This document shows, in pieces, positions 1-8,916 of a stretch of DNA of 34,454 nt (positions within the stretch are counted from its first letter, which is position 1; each line of letters begins with the position of its first letter). A model generated the notes under the pieces. It was not told the DNA's origin, made no database searches, and saw nothing but the letters and a program-made list of their open reading frames with translations. The stretch is taken from NCBI GenBank assembly GCA_003224055.1, contig QHYE01000068.1, positions 1-34,454 of the forward strand, written 5' to 3'. This DNA comes from Acidobacteriota bacterium. Its GTDB lineage: Bacteria; Acidobacteriota; Terriglobia; Acidiferrales; UBA7541. A program made the position numbers and the translations under genes.

Positions 1-2131
<2,131 letters not shown>

Positions 2132-2338
2132 AAATCGTATCCTTTGGCTCCGCGTTGGAGCGGTAGCGATTGCTCGGAGAACCTGTCTCTGCTTCGAGAT
2201 GGAAGAAAAGAGGCGAGAGCTGCTTCAAGACGAGGCGCGATGGACTACACCACGAGAAAACTCCGGCACTACTTCAGCCGGACGCCTGGCGACAGACTCC
2301 GTGTGGAATGTGTCAGTTCGTGAGAACGCAGTGGATAC

Positions 2339-2367
2339 CGCCCAATTTGTATCGAAACGAATGGGCG
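2339..2367 (-). promoter_or_regulatory. Hairpin directly after rpsO in the rpsO-pnp spacer
   Basis: Two arms pair across this stretch: CGCCCA with TGGGCG, then one bulged A, then TTTGT with ACGAA (one G-T wobble), closing a six-base loop. It begins one base after the rpsO stop codon. No U-run follows on the minus strand, so it is not a standard intrinsic terminator. In enterobacteria the rpsO-pnp spacer holds RNA structures cut by RNase III and used in PNPase autoregulation. A processing or mRNA-protecting role here is inferred by position only. Confidence 0.55.
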
Positions 2368-2368
2368 A

Positions 2369-2629
2369 TTACTTGCGCAGGCTAAGACGATCAACAATCT
2401 CGCGGTACCGATCCGGGTCGCGGCGGTTCAGATAGTCCAGCAATCGGCGGCGCTTATTGACCATCATGATCAAACCGCGGCGCGATGCATGGTCTTTCAC
2501 GTGGGACTTGAGGTGCGTGGTCAGATAGTTGATCCTCTCGCTGAGAAGCGCAATCTGCACTTCGGGCGAGCCTGTGTCCTTGACATGGGTTCGGAACTGT
2601 TCGATCAACACTGATTTCGGTGCGCTCAA
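2369..2629 (-). CDS. rpsO: 30S ribosomal protein S15
   Basis: Primary 16S rRNA-binding protein of the small subunit platform. The 86-residue product carries the family hallmarks: [16 protein letters not shown] near the N-terminus, [15 protein letters not shown], and [11 protein letters not shown] near the C-terminus. I chose a TTG start at 2629 because it gives the usual length (~86-89) and is preceded by GGAGAGG at good spacing. The in-frame ATG at 2677 would add a 16-residue Arg/Glu-rich extension unlike other S15 proteins. The gene lies upstream of pnp on the same strand. No promoter with clear consensus was identified in the 137 bases between this start and the stop of the next gene. Confidence 0.95.
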   Translation of the reverse strand: MSAPKSVLIEQFRTHVKDTGSPEVQIALLSERINYLTTHLKSHVKDHASRRGLIMMVNKRRRLLDYLNRRDPDRYREIVDRLSLRK

Positions 2630-2766
2630 GGCCCCTCTCCGTCTTCCCCTGAAATTTTCCTCTTCTCTTCGACCCATTCAGGCTAACACAACTTTGTTGA
2701 AGGTGTAAAGGAATGTCAGATCATCGACGGCGAGCCAAATTTGGCGTACGTGTTTCGCTCCAGAGG

Positions 2767-3135
2767 CTAGCCCTTTGCAAGGTTCTTGATTTGCTTCGCT
2801 AATTTCTCGATCTGTTGCGTCTTCTTGATCACGGGAATTGAAAACGTGGAATTCGCATCCATTTTATCGACTTGCTCTTTCAATTCGACGACCATGTCAT
2901 AGAGCTTCGCAACGTCCGCGCGGAGTTCCTTTCGGTGCTCCAACTCGATAGCCTTCCTGTCGATCGTAGTGGGATCGTCCAATCCCGGAGGAGCATTGGG
3001 ATCGCGCCCATTCGGATACGGAAAAGGCTTGATCGCAGGTGCAGCCCCTTGCAGCCAGCTGAGCAGAGGTTCCACGGGCAAGACTACGGCGGTGCCGAGA
3101 AAGGTGGTCAACATGTGACGTCGTGTCTCCGTCAT
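2767..3135 (-). CDS. Small exported protein of unknown function with coiled coil
   Basis: I do not recognise a family. The start at 3135 is supported by GGAGG five bases upstream, giving 122 residues; a longer frame to 3210 has no such support. The N-terminus TETRRHMLTTFLGTAVVL resembles a twin-arginine signal (RR, then a hydrophobic run), suggesting Tat export, although a Sec signal is also possible. A Pro/Gly/Asn-rich linker follows (about residues 31-55). The rest, about 60-122, is charged and helical with heptad-like spacing (KAIELEHRKELRADVAKLYD) and a Lys-rich end, probably a coiled coil. It is transcribed divergently from the DUF2911 gene. No catalytic motif is visible. Confidence 0.6.
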   Translation of the reverse strand: MTETRRHMLTTFLGTAVVLPVEPLLSWLQGAAPAIKPFPYPNGRDPNAPPGLDDPTTIDRKAIELEHRKELRADVAKLYDMVVELKEQVDKMDANSTFSIPVIKKTQQIEKLAKQIKNLAKG

Positions 3136-3262
3136 CGGAACCTCCGAAATCGGTGTCTCCAAAAAGTGGGGGCAAAAACTACGTTTAGCCCCTTTTCCCG
3201 GCTTTCGCAAGCTTCACCATCGGATGGCGTGAGACTAGTCTCTGCGGCGGCCGTCTTATGAG

Positions 3263-3290
3263 GGTGAATGCATTCCGTATTGCGTTCACC
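3263..3290. repeat. 28-base imperfect dyad upstream of the DUF2911 gene
   Basis: GGTGAATGC and GCGTTCACC face each other across ten bases; eight of nine positions are complementary and the ninth would be a G-U pair in RNA. It sits about 50 bases upstream of the DUF2911 start in a 203-base divergent spacer. It could be a regulator-binding site or a leader hairpin. No trans-acting partner can be named from sequence. Confidence 0.4.
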
Positions 3291-3338
3291 GGGCAAATTA
3301 GGTTCAATGCTGGGGCACAGCTCAAGGGGGAAGAAGAA

Positions 3339-3881
3339 ATGAGAAAGCAATTCGCGGTTTTGGCGGTAGGTTGTCTGACACTGGGGTTCATGGCGGCGCT
3401 GGGATCCGCGCAGGCGGACAAAGCAGCGCGGCCGAGTCCGGCGGCGAAGGCGACGTGCACGCTTGCGGATGGCAAGACGATTACCGTGGATTACTCGAGT
3501 CCGCGGGCGAAGGGGCGGAAGATTTACGGTGGTTTGGTGCCGTACGGCGAGGTGTGGCGCACGGGGGCGAATGAAGCCACTACTTTCGTGACGACATCGG
3601 ACCTGATGGTGGGCGGTACGCACGTTCCCGCGGGGAGTTACACGATCTTCACGATCCCCAACAAGGACAAGTGGACGCTGGTTATCAGCAAGAAAACCGG
3701 TGAGTGGGGGACAAACTATCCCGGTCCTGAGAACGATTTGGCGCGCATCGAAATGAAGGCATCGGCCTTGCCCGCTGCGGCCGAGAATTTCACGATCGCG
3801 TTTGACAAGACATCCGGAGGATGCGCTCTTCGGATGGACTGGGAGTCCACTCGAGCTTCGGTGGAGATCGCAAAGATGTAA
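3339..3881 (+). CDS. DUF2911 family secreted protein
   Basis: A 180-residue exported protein of the DUF2911 family, whose biochemical role is unknown. Start at 3339 follows a GGGGGAAG ribosome site and gives a Sec signal peptide (MRKQFAVLAVGCLTLGFMAA, cleavage likely after AQA near residue 26). The mature part has the family's typical blocks: a Tyr-Ser-Ser-Pro-x-x-Lys-Gly-Arg segment, YGEVWRTGANEATTF, an AGSYTIFTIP strand and W-T-L-V-I-S-K followed by GEWGTNY. It stands alone, between divergent and convergent neighbours, and ends at a strong terminator, so it is probably monocistronic. Such proteins are frequent in Acidobacteriota and Bacteroidota. Confidence 0.88.
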   Translation: MRKQFAVLAVGCLTLGFMAALGSAQADKAARPSPAAKATCTLADGKTITVDYSSPRAKGRKIYGGLVPYGEVWRTGANEATTFVTTSDLMVGGTHVPAGSYTIFTIPNKDKWTLVISKKTGEWGTNYPGPENDLARIEMKASALPAAAENFTIAFDKTSGGCALRMDWESTRASVEIAKM

Positions 3882-3911
3882 CCGCGAAACGATTCAAGCG
3901 AACTGCAGAAG

Positions 3912-3943
3912 AGAGCGCCGTTCGATAGAGCGGCGCTCTTTTT
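3912..3943 (+). terminator. Rho-independent terminator after the DUF2911 gene
   Basis: AGAGCGCCG pairs perfectly with CGGCGCTCT across a ten-base loop and runs into TTTTT, 30 bases after the stop at 3881. It points in the plus direction. On the other strand the U-rich tail is weak, so it probably ends the convergent transporter transcript poorly or not at all. Confidence 0.88.
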
Positions 3944-3975
3944 GCTTCAGGAACAAACAGCGGATTCCCGTTGTC

Positions 3976-4938
3976 TCAGGGGCTCTGTTTCAGAAGCGTG
4001 GTACCCCGATCCACCAGCATGACGGCTCCAATGACCAGGGCAGTGGAAAGGAGGACGTTGAGTGTGACCGCCTCGCCGGCGACGAGCCATCCGAGGAGGA
4101 CGGCAACGATCGGATTGACGTAGGTGTGGGTGGCGACAAGCGTGGGCGAGTAGTGTTCGAGGAGCCAGTTATAGGCGGTGAAGGCCACCACCGAGCCGAA
4201 AAAGATGAGGTAGCCAAGAGCCAGCCACGAACGAGTGGTGACAACGGCAAACGAGAAGCCGCGATACTCGCCGGCGATGGTGCCGGCCAGAAGCAATTGA
4301 AGAGAGCCGGCCAGCAGAGATAGCGTTGTGAGCAGGTGCGGATGGCCGGAGAGATGCGATTGCCGGGAATACACAATCCCCACGGACCAGGAAACCGCGC
4401 CAACAAGGATGGCGAGCGAGCCGAGGAATACACCGGGGCCCGCGATGAGAGCGCTTCTCCCCATGAGGAGGCCCACGCCTCCGAATCCCAGAACGAGGCC
4501 GGCCAGCAGCGTTGCATTGGAGCGCCAGCGCTTGGCAGCGATGGCAAAAAGCAAGAATACCCAGAGAGGCTCGCTGGCGATGAGGAGAGAGGCGAGGCCT
4601 GAAGGAACCTTCTGCTCCGCCCAGTGCAAGGAGCCGTGGCCACCGAGAAAGAAGAAAGCGCCGATGATGAAGCTGGCGCGGACTTGCGCCCAGGTGGGCC
4701 GCAGGCGCTTGGCAAGGCACCACGCCAGAAGAATCAGGCCGGCGATGAGGTGCCGGATTCCGGCGGTGTAGAGCGGGGGGATGGTCTCCACGGCGTAGCG
4801 GATGGCGAGATACGTGGAGCCCCAGATCAGGTAGATCGAGAGAAAGGAAAAGAGCACCATGGCGCGATTCAGGCGGGGGCGCGCCACGGCCGGGCTGGTT
4901 GCAAGTTCCGCTACGACGGTTGCTGATTTCGCAGACAT
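3976..4938 (-). CDS. EamA-family (drug/metabolite) inner-membrane exporter
   Basis: A 320-residue transporter of the drug/metabolite transporter superfamily, with two EamA repeats and about ten membrane helices. The first helix has FSFLSIYLIWGSTYLAIRYAV, in the family signature W-G-S-T-Y/F. The second repeat begins near GSLAILVGAVSWSVGIVYS. Family members export amino acids, metabolites or toxic compounds; the closest named relative by pattern is E. coli YedA, but the substrate cannot be read from sequence. Start at 4938 follows AAGGA. It diverges from a CGNR-type regulator with a 142-base shared spacer carrying GTAATG/CATTAC repeats, so control by that neighbour is likely. Confidence 0.9.
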   Translation of the reverse strand: MSAKSATVVAELATSPAVARPRLNRAMVLFSFLSIYLIWGSTYLAIRYAVETIPPLYTAGIRHLIAGLILLAWCLAKRLRPTWAQVRASFIIGAFFFLGGHGSLHWAEQKVPSGLASLLIASEPLWVFLLFAIAAKRWRSNATLLAGLVLGFGGVGLLMGRSALIAGPGVFLGSLAILVGAVSWSVGIVYSRQSHLSGHPHLLTTLSLLAGSLQLLLAGTIAGEYRGFSFAVVTTRSWLALGYLIFFGSVVAFTAYNWLLEHYSPTLVATHTYVNPIVAVLLGWLVAGEAVTLNVLLSTALVIGAVMLVDRGTTLLKQSP

Positions 4939-4991
4939 GGAGTCATCCTTGAACCGCAGCGCGAGTTATCCCAAGGGCCGGAACGATCCGG

Positions 4992-5020
4992 TTGTCGTAA
5001 TGGATTATCACTGCTATACT
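4992..5020 (+). promoter_or_regulatory. Predicted promoter of the CGNR regulator gene
   Basis: TTGTCG (4992-4997) and TATACT (5015-5020) match the -35 and -10 elements at 4 of 6 and 5 of 6 positions with an ideal 17-base spacer. On the opposite strand, GATAAT (complement of 5005-5010) could be the -10 of the divergent transporter, though its -35 is unclear. Confidence 0.6.
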
Positions 5021-5076
5021 CATTACCGGATTCTAGCTGATTTTCTGTATCGAGTCAACTTACTTTAACCCATTAC
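4997..5076. promoter_or_regulatory. Possible operator: three GTAATG/CATTAC half-sites in divergent spacer
   Basis: GTAATGG at 4997-5003, CATTAC at 5021-5026 and CCATTAC at 5070-5076. The first two form an inverted pair that brackets the predicted -10, and the third lies just before the regulator start. This is where an autoregulating repressor would bind. The assignment to the adjacent CGNR protein is inference. Confidence 0.45.
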
Positions 5077-5080
5077 AGCA

Positions 5081-5659
5081 ATGACACAACGCGACATTTT
5101 TCAGGCCAAAGGGTTCGGGAACGCGGCGCCCTGGATCGACCTGGCCAACAGCGAAGAATGGGATGGCTTCGGGAAACGCACGGAGCATCTTGCAAACCCC
5201 CAGTGGCTGACTGCGTTTCTTAAACATTGGAAGCTGCATCCCGCGCCGTCGAGCGCTGTTCCCCGCCGCGAATTGGCGGAATTGCGCAGCCTGCTCCGCC
5301 GAGTCGCCGAAAAACTGGCCGCCGGACGTTCGCCGGGTTCCGCAGAACTTTCAAAATTGAACCAAGCATTGAAAGTACCGGCTCGGCAGAAACTCGTCCA
5401 GAACCAAATTGGGTTCCGCACCGAACTCGTACCGGTGAAGAGCGATTGGAGCTGGGCGATCGCACGGATTGCCGCCTCGCTGGGAGAAATGCTGGCGAAG
5501 GGCGATTTGCAGCGCATCAAGATTTGCGCGAATTCGGACTGCCGATGGATTTTCCATGATCCCACGAAAGCGAGAATCAAGCGCTGGTGTAACGACCGCA
5601 CCTGTGGCAACCGCGCACGGGTTCGACGTGCGCGAGCGGCACGACGGCGAAACGCGTGA
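5081..5659 (+). CDS. CGNR zinc-finger transcriptional regulator (ABATE-like domain)
   Basis: A 192-residue protein with an N-terminal ABATE-like domain (WIDLANSEEW... early, LRRVAEKLAAGR mid-protein) and a C-terminal CGNR zinc finger. The finger has ICANSDCRWIFHDPTK (two Cys) followed by WCNDRTCGNRARVRRAR (two more Cys) and an Arg-rich tail suited to DNA binding. The family is predicted to act as stress- or ligand-responsive transcription factors. The divergent EamA exporter is a common partner for small one-component regulators, so it probably controls that transporter and itself. The start at 5081 gives a full-length product. Confidence 0.87.
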   Translation: MTQRDIFQAKGFGNAAPWIDLANSEEWDGFGKRTEHLANPQWLTAFLKHWKLHPAPSSAVPRRELAELRSLLRRVAEKLAAGRSPGSAELSKLNQALKVPARQKLVQNQIGFRTELVPVKSDWSWAIARIAASLGEMLAKGDLQRIKICANSDCRWIFHDPTKARIKRWCNDRTCGNRARVRRARAARRRNA

Positions 5660-5709
5660 CGAGAAAGATGCCGCAGATCGTCAGGCTCGCGGACTAATGG
5701 TCTCAAATG

Positions 5710-6321
5710 TCAGGAATTCTTTGTGCGGACCAGCGATAAAAACTCGTCGCGGGTCTGTTTATTGTGGCGGAAACCGCCAAGCATGGCGCTGGTCACGGCC
5801 GAGCCGTGTTGCTTTTCAACGCCGCGCATCTGCATGCACAAGTGGCGCGCCTCGATGATGACGCCGACACCTTCGGGGCTGATTTTGTCTTGAATGGCCT
5901 CCGCGATCTGGCTGGTCATGCGCTCTTGAATCTGCAGGCGGCGGGCAAACATGTTCACCAGGCGGGCGATCTTGCTGAGCCCGAGCACACGCTTGTTCGG
6001 CAGGTAAGCGACATGGGCTTTGCCGAAGAACGGGAGCAGATGGTGTTCGCAGAGGCTGAAGAACTCGATATCTTTCACGATGACCATCTCGTCGTAGGCG
6101 ACGGTGAAGGTGGCGCCGTTGAGAAGGTGGTCAATGTTCTGATGATAGCCGCTGGTGAGAAATTTGAAGGCCTTTTCGAAGCGCTCCGGGGTCTTGCGCA
6201 GTCCCTCGCGATTCGGGTCTTCGCCAACCAGTTTGATGATTTCGCGCACGTGGCAGGCGATCCTCCGCGCGTCAAGCTCCTTGCTGTCATTGAGCAGGAT
6301 TTCTTCGGTGGGTTTGGTCAC
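5710..6321 (-). CDS. folE: GTP cyclohydrolase I
   Basis: Converts GTP to 7,8-dihydroneopterin triphosphate, the first step to folate, tetrahydrobiopterin-type pterins and deazapurines. From the GTG at 6321 the product has 203 residues. Zinc ligands are C91 and H94 in [11 protein letters not shown] and C162 in RHLCMQMRG, the pattern of the zinc-dependent type IA enzyme. [10 protein letters not shown] and the terminal TRDEFLSLV are also typical. I preferred GTG 6321 because it overlaps the upstream stop as GTGA and has AAGGGA in front. A frame to 6468 would add 49 low-complexity residues read from inside the upstream gene. Its operon partners are two PTPS-type genes, so the product is likely used for a reduced pterin. 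Confidence 0.95.
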   Translation of the reverse strand: MTKPTEEILLNDSKELDARRIACHVREIIKLVGEDPNREGLRKTPERFEKAFKFLTSGYHQNIDHLLNGATFTVAYDEMVIVKDIEFFSLCEHHLLPFFGKAHVAYLPNKRVLGLSKIARLVNMFARRLQIQERMTSQIAEAIQDKISPEGVGVIIEARHLCMQMRGVEKQHGSAVTSAMLGGFRHNKQTRDEFLSLVRTKNS

Positions 6322-6758
6322 GGCCGATTCCCTTCTGGATTGTCCCCTGCGTACTCGAAACTGTTCTTCCCGGTCTCTGCGACTCGAATGCGTTCGAGCC
6401 TGGCCTTGGGGAAAGATTTCAGGCGTCGAAAGATCTCGATACACACATTCTCGGTGGTAGGCACACAATCGCGAAACGCCGGGATATCTTCGTTGAGCGA
6501 CTTATGATCGAAGTCTTCGAGCACATGGTCCGTCACGAAGGCGTCAAGGTCCGCGAGATTCGCGATCATGCCCGTGGCTGGGTCCACGTCTCCTGACAGG
6601 CTGACCTCCAAGACATAATTGTGGCCGTGGCCGTAAGGATTGCTGCATTTCCCAAAGACGCGGTTATTCTCCTCTTTACTTAGATGCGCGGTATGCAGCC
6701 GATGTGATGCCGAAAAACGGTACCGGCGGCCGAGTTCGACCTTGAGCGCGCTGCTCAT
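6318..6758 (-). CDS. 6-pyruvoyl-tetrahydropterin synthase / QueD family protein, copy B
   Basis: A 146-residue T-fold enzyme, second of two tandem paralogues. Zinc ligands: H19 (FSASH), H44 and H46 (GHGHNY). Catalytic Cys is C38 in VFGKCSNP, with D84-H85 and the pterin-anchoring glutamate E128 also present, so it should be active. The Cys-to-HGH spacing (C, five residues, HGH) is that of the animal-type PTPS rather than the C-x3-HGH of E. coli QueD. The segment [11 protein letters not shown] followed by [10 protein letters not shown] closely resembles mammalian PTPS as I recall it. ATGA overlap with copy A and GTGA overlap with folE indicate translational coupling. Annotation pipelines often call this 6-carboxytetrahydropterin synthase. 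Confidence 0.87.
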   Translation of the reverse strand: MSSALKVELGRRYRFSASHRLHTAHLSKEENNRVFGKCSNPYGHGHNYVLEVSLSGDVDPATGMIANLADLDAFVTDHVLEDFDHKSLNEDIPAFRDCVPTTENVCIEIFRRLKSFPKARLERIRVAETGKNSFEYAGDNPEGNRP

Positions 6759-7186
6759 AGCTTCCCTGCCGCAGCGGCACCGTTGCGATAACAATCGGCG
6801 AAAAGGTCCGGCGATTCGTAGAGGCGCACGTGGTGCAATCTGCCGCGCGTGATCTTGGGATCGAGGAGTCGCCAGAGCACCTGCGCGATGTTCTCGCAGG
6901 TTGGGATCTGGCCGGCGAGCTCAGGGACTTCGTAGTTCAAATGGCGGTGGTCCATGCGCTGCATCACTTCGCGCTCCAAAATCTCCTTTAATTCTTTCAG
7001 GTCGAGGACCATGCCTGTTACCGGGTCCGGCTCGCCAGCAACGGTTACCTCCAGCGTGTAGTTGTGGCCGTGGCCATGGGGATTGTTGCACTTCCCAAAG
7101 ACGCGGCGATTCTCCTCCGCCGAGAAATTCGGGTTGTGGTAGAGGTGCGAAGCGGAAAACTCGATTTTTCGTGTGATCAGAACCAT
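6755..7186 (-). CDS. 6-pyruvoyl-tetrahydropterin synthase / QueD family protein, copy A
   Basis: A 143-residue paralogue directly upstream of copy B. Zinc ligands H14, H39 and H41, catalytic C33 (VFGKCNNP), D79-H80 and E124 are all in place. The block CNNPHGHGHNY is nearly that of human PTPS, and C-x5-HGH spacing again argues for pyruvoyl-tetrahydropterin synthesis from dihydroneopterin triphosphate over queuosine. No queC, queE or queF lies nearby. Sequences of the two copies agree in the core but differ in helix surfaces and C-termini, so they may form a mixed hexamer or have split specificities. It lies 36 bases after the glycosyltransferase gene, likely the same transcript. Confidence 0.88.
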   Translation of the reverse strand: MVLITRKIEFSASHLYHNPNFSAEENRRVFGKCNNPHGHGHNYTLEVTVAGEPDPVTGMVLDLKELKEILEREVMQRMDHRHLNYEVPELAGQIPTCENIAQVLWRLLDPKITRGRLHHVRLYESPDLFADCYRNGAAAAGKL

Positions 7187-7222
7187 TGCGCCTTAGCCGC
7201 TGTGGAGTAGCCAGAACTCCAT

Positions 7223-8275
7223 CTATTTTAACCTACCCCCGGCTTGCACGGGGTATTCGCGGCCTTTCCATTCGACCGTACCTCGGGCGTGACGCCGGTA
7301 GGAGGCCCAGAGCACGCCTGCGTACAACCCAACTGCGGGTACGTAATAGAGGATGAGCGAAAAGGGGAATTGGTTACGGGTCAACTCGGATCCATAGTTG
7401 ATCTGGCGGAAAATGAGGAGCCATGCGCCGGCAAACAGGGCGAAGGGAAACTTGATCCCCAGCAGCAGAACTAGAACCACAATCCATGGGAACGTGGAGT
7501 CCATTTCGCGGAGAACAGCTTTGGGCGTCCCACCTATCAGCTTGTAGAGATTTTTCGTCCAGCCTTCCCACATCGAAGCGAAAGAGCGGTACATCCGGAC
7601 GCGGACGATTCCCTTGCCGGAATGAAACACGAGGCGGTAGCCCGCTGATTTGACGCGCTGCGCGAGGGCTACGTCTTCCAGGACTTCTGCGGTAACGCTG
7701 GCGTGGCCGCCGACGGCATCGTAGGCGTCGCGCCGAATCATAAGAAATTGGCCGTTGGCCGCGGCGTCTGGAGAAGCAGGATCATTCACCGCGTCGTAGC
7801 TGAATTTTCTGGCCAGCCGGCAATAAATGAAGGGAATCAAGGCTTTCTCGTACCACTTTTCCATGACTTGCTCCGGCGAGAAAGAAACGAGGGCGGCATT
7901 TGATTCTTGAGCAGCCTGCAAGGCTCTCGCGGCGGCTCCGGGTTCGTGCTCGGCGTCGGCATCGGTGAACAGCAACCACGGATTTGTCGCTTCTCTAGCA
8001 CCGAGAGCAACCGCATGGTTTTTGCCGACCCAGCCTTCAGGAACGCCTTGCGTTTCCAGAAGGCGAAGGTTCGGGACAGTGGCCATGAGCCCGCGAACAA
8101 TTTCTGCAGTTTTGTCGGTCGATTGGTCATTCACGACGAGAATCTGGCTGATCTCGGGCTGGCAAGCCAGCGAATCGATGCACGCAGCGATGGATGCCTC
8201 TTCATTACGCGCGGGAACGATGGCGCTGATGAGGGCAGAACGGCTGGTGGCGGCAGTGGCCGGTGCGTTAGGCAT
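7223..8275 (-). CDS. Membrane-associated family 2 glycosyltransferase (CrtQ-like)
   Basis: A 350-residue GT2 enzyme transferring a sugar from an activated donor to a probably lipid acceptor. Visible motifs are SAIVPARNEEASI near residue 16, VVNDQSTDKT, the donor/metal-binding LFTDADAEHE (DxD-type), ANGQFLMIRRDAY, and the EDVALAQRVKSAGY block. Then come RVRMYRSFASMWEGWTKNLY, two or three C-terminal membrane helices, and a VEWKGREY tail. The EGWTK and VEWKGR(E/Q)Y features match, from memory, the staphyloxanthin glycosyltransferase CrtQ, and HpnB-type enzymes are also related. The acceptor is unknown. No clear ribosome site precedes the ATG at 8275. It is the first gene of an apparent operon with the two PTPS genes and folE. 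Confidence 0.87.
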   Translation of the reverse strand: MPNAPATAATSRSALISAIVPARNEEASIAACIDSLACQPEISQILVVNDQSTDKTAEIVRGLMATVPNLRLLETQGVPEGWVGKNHAVALGAREATNPWLLFTDADAEHEPGAAARALQAAQESNAALVSFSPEQVMEKWYEKALIPFIYCRLARKFSYDAVNDPASPDAAANGQFLMIRRDAYDAVGGHASVTAEVLEDVALAQRVKSAGYRLVFHSGKGIVRVRMYRSFASMWEGWTKNLYKLIGGTPKAVLREMDSTFPWIVVLVLLLGIKFPFALFAGAWLLIFRQINYGSELTRNQFPFSLILYYVPAVGLYAGVLWASYRRHARGTVEWKGREYPVQAGGRLK

Positions 8276-8321
8276 GTGTTGGTTGCGATTGAGGGTTGTT
8301 TCCGTTCTGGAGCCGATGGGC

Positions 8322-8327
8322 TAGTAT
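8322..8327 (+). promoter_or_regulatory. -10-like box just upstream of the TlpA-like gene
   Basis: TAGTAT lies eight bases before the ATG at 8336. A convincing -35 is absent (TTGTTT at 8296 is too far). No ribosome-binding site precedes the ATG. If used, transcription would start at or very near the start codon, giving a leaderless mRNA. Confidence 0.35.
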
Positions 8328-8335
8328 AGCATTTG

Positions 8336-8878
8336 ATGGAAATCGGTCGAAAAATCGTGACATGGGGCGCAGTTCTGGCCGCGCTGGGAGTTTTGGTGCT
8401 TTTTGCCATGCCGAGCTACCGGCAGGGCGAAGACTCGATTGCCGGTAAACCCGCGAAGGAGTTCTCGTTGGAGATTTCCGGGAAGCCGGGGCGCCTCTCG
8501 GACTACAAGGGCAAGATTGTCGTGCTGAATTTTTGGGCGACCTGGTGCCCGCCCTGCGTGGAAGAGACCCCCGGTCTGAATCGGCTGCAGAAACACATCG
8601 CCCCACGCAACGGCGTGATCCTAGGCGTCGCTGCCGACGAGGACGCCGCTGCTTATGAGAGATTTCTGCGCGACCAGGGCGTGACCTTTCCCACCTACCG
8701 CGACCCGGCTACCAAGGATAATCACTCGCCGATCGCTCAAACCTACGGCACCTCGATGTATCCCGAAACGTACGTCATCGATCGCAACGGCAAGATAGCG
8801 CGCAAATTTATCGGCTTTCAGCAGTGGGATTCGCCGGAAATGCTCGCGTACTTCGACGCAATTCTCGGGCAGACCTAG
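8336..8878 (+). CDS. Membrane-anchored TlpA/ResA-like thiol-disulfide protein
   Basis: A 180-residue thioredoxin-fold protein facing the periplasm. Residues 7-25 form an uncleaved or lipid-free N-terminal membrane helix. The active site is WCPPC with C71 and C74 after VVLNFWAT, and the cis-proline region is MYPETYVID. The segment DEDAAAYERFLRDQGVTFP is the usual AhpC/TSA-TlpA insertion. Such proteins reduce disulfides for cytochrome c maturation or copper-site assembly. The ATG at 8336 was preferred over the adjacent TTG at 8333. It diverges from the glycosyltransferase and converges on the copper ATPase with only 38 bases between stops. Confidence 0.9.
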   Translation: MEIGRKIVTWGAVLAALGVLVLFAMPSYRQGEDSIAGKPAKEFSLEISGKPGRLSDYKGKIVVLNFWATWCPPCVEETPGLNRLQKHIAPRNGVILGVAADEDAAAYERFLRDQGVTFPTYRDPATKDNHSPIAQTYGTSMYPETYVIDRNGKIARKFIGFQQWDSPEMLAYFDAILGQT

Positions 8879-8916
8879 TTTTCTTCCTGAACACGCAATC
8901 CGGACTCAACCCGGCA

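Noticed and set aside
2630-2677. Extended ATG start for ribosomal protein S15
   Set aside because: Adds 16 Arg/Glu-rich residues not found in S15; TTG at 2629 has a good ribosome site and gives normal length.
6318-7186. Calling the two T-fold genes QueD (queuosine pathway)
   Set aside because: Cys-to-HGH spacing is C-x5-HGH in both, the surrounding residues match animal-type PTPS, and no other queuosine gene is present; a general family name was used instead of a queD symbol.
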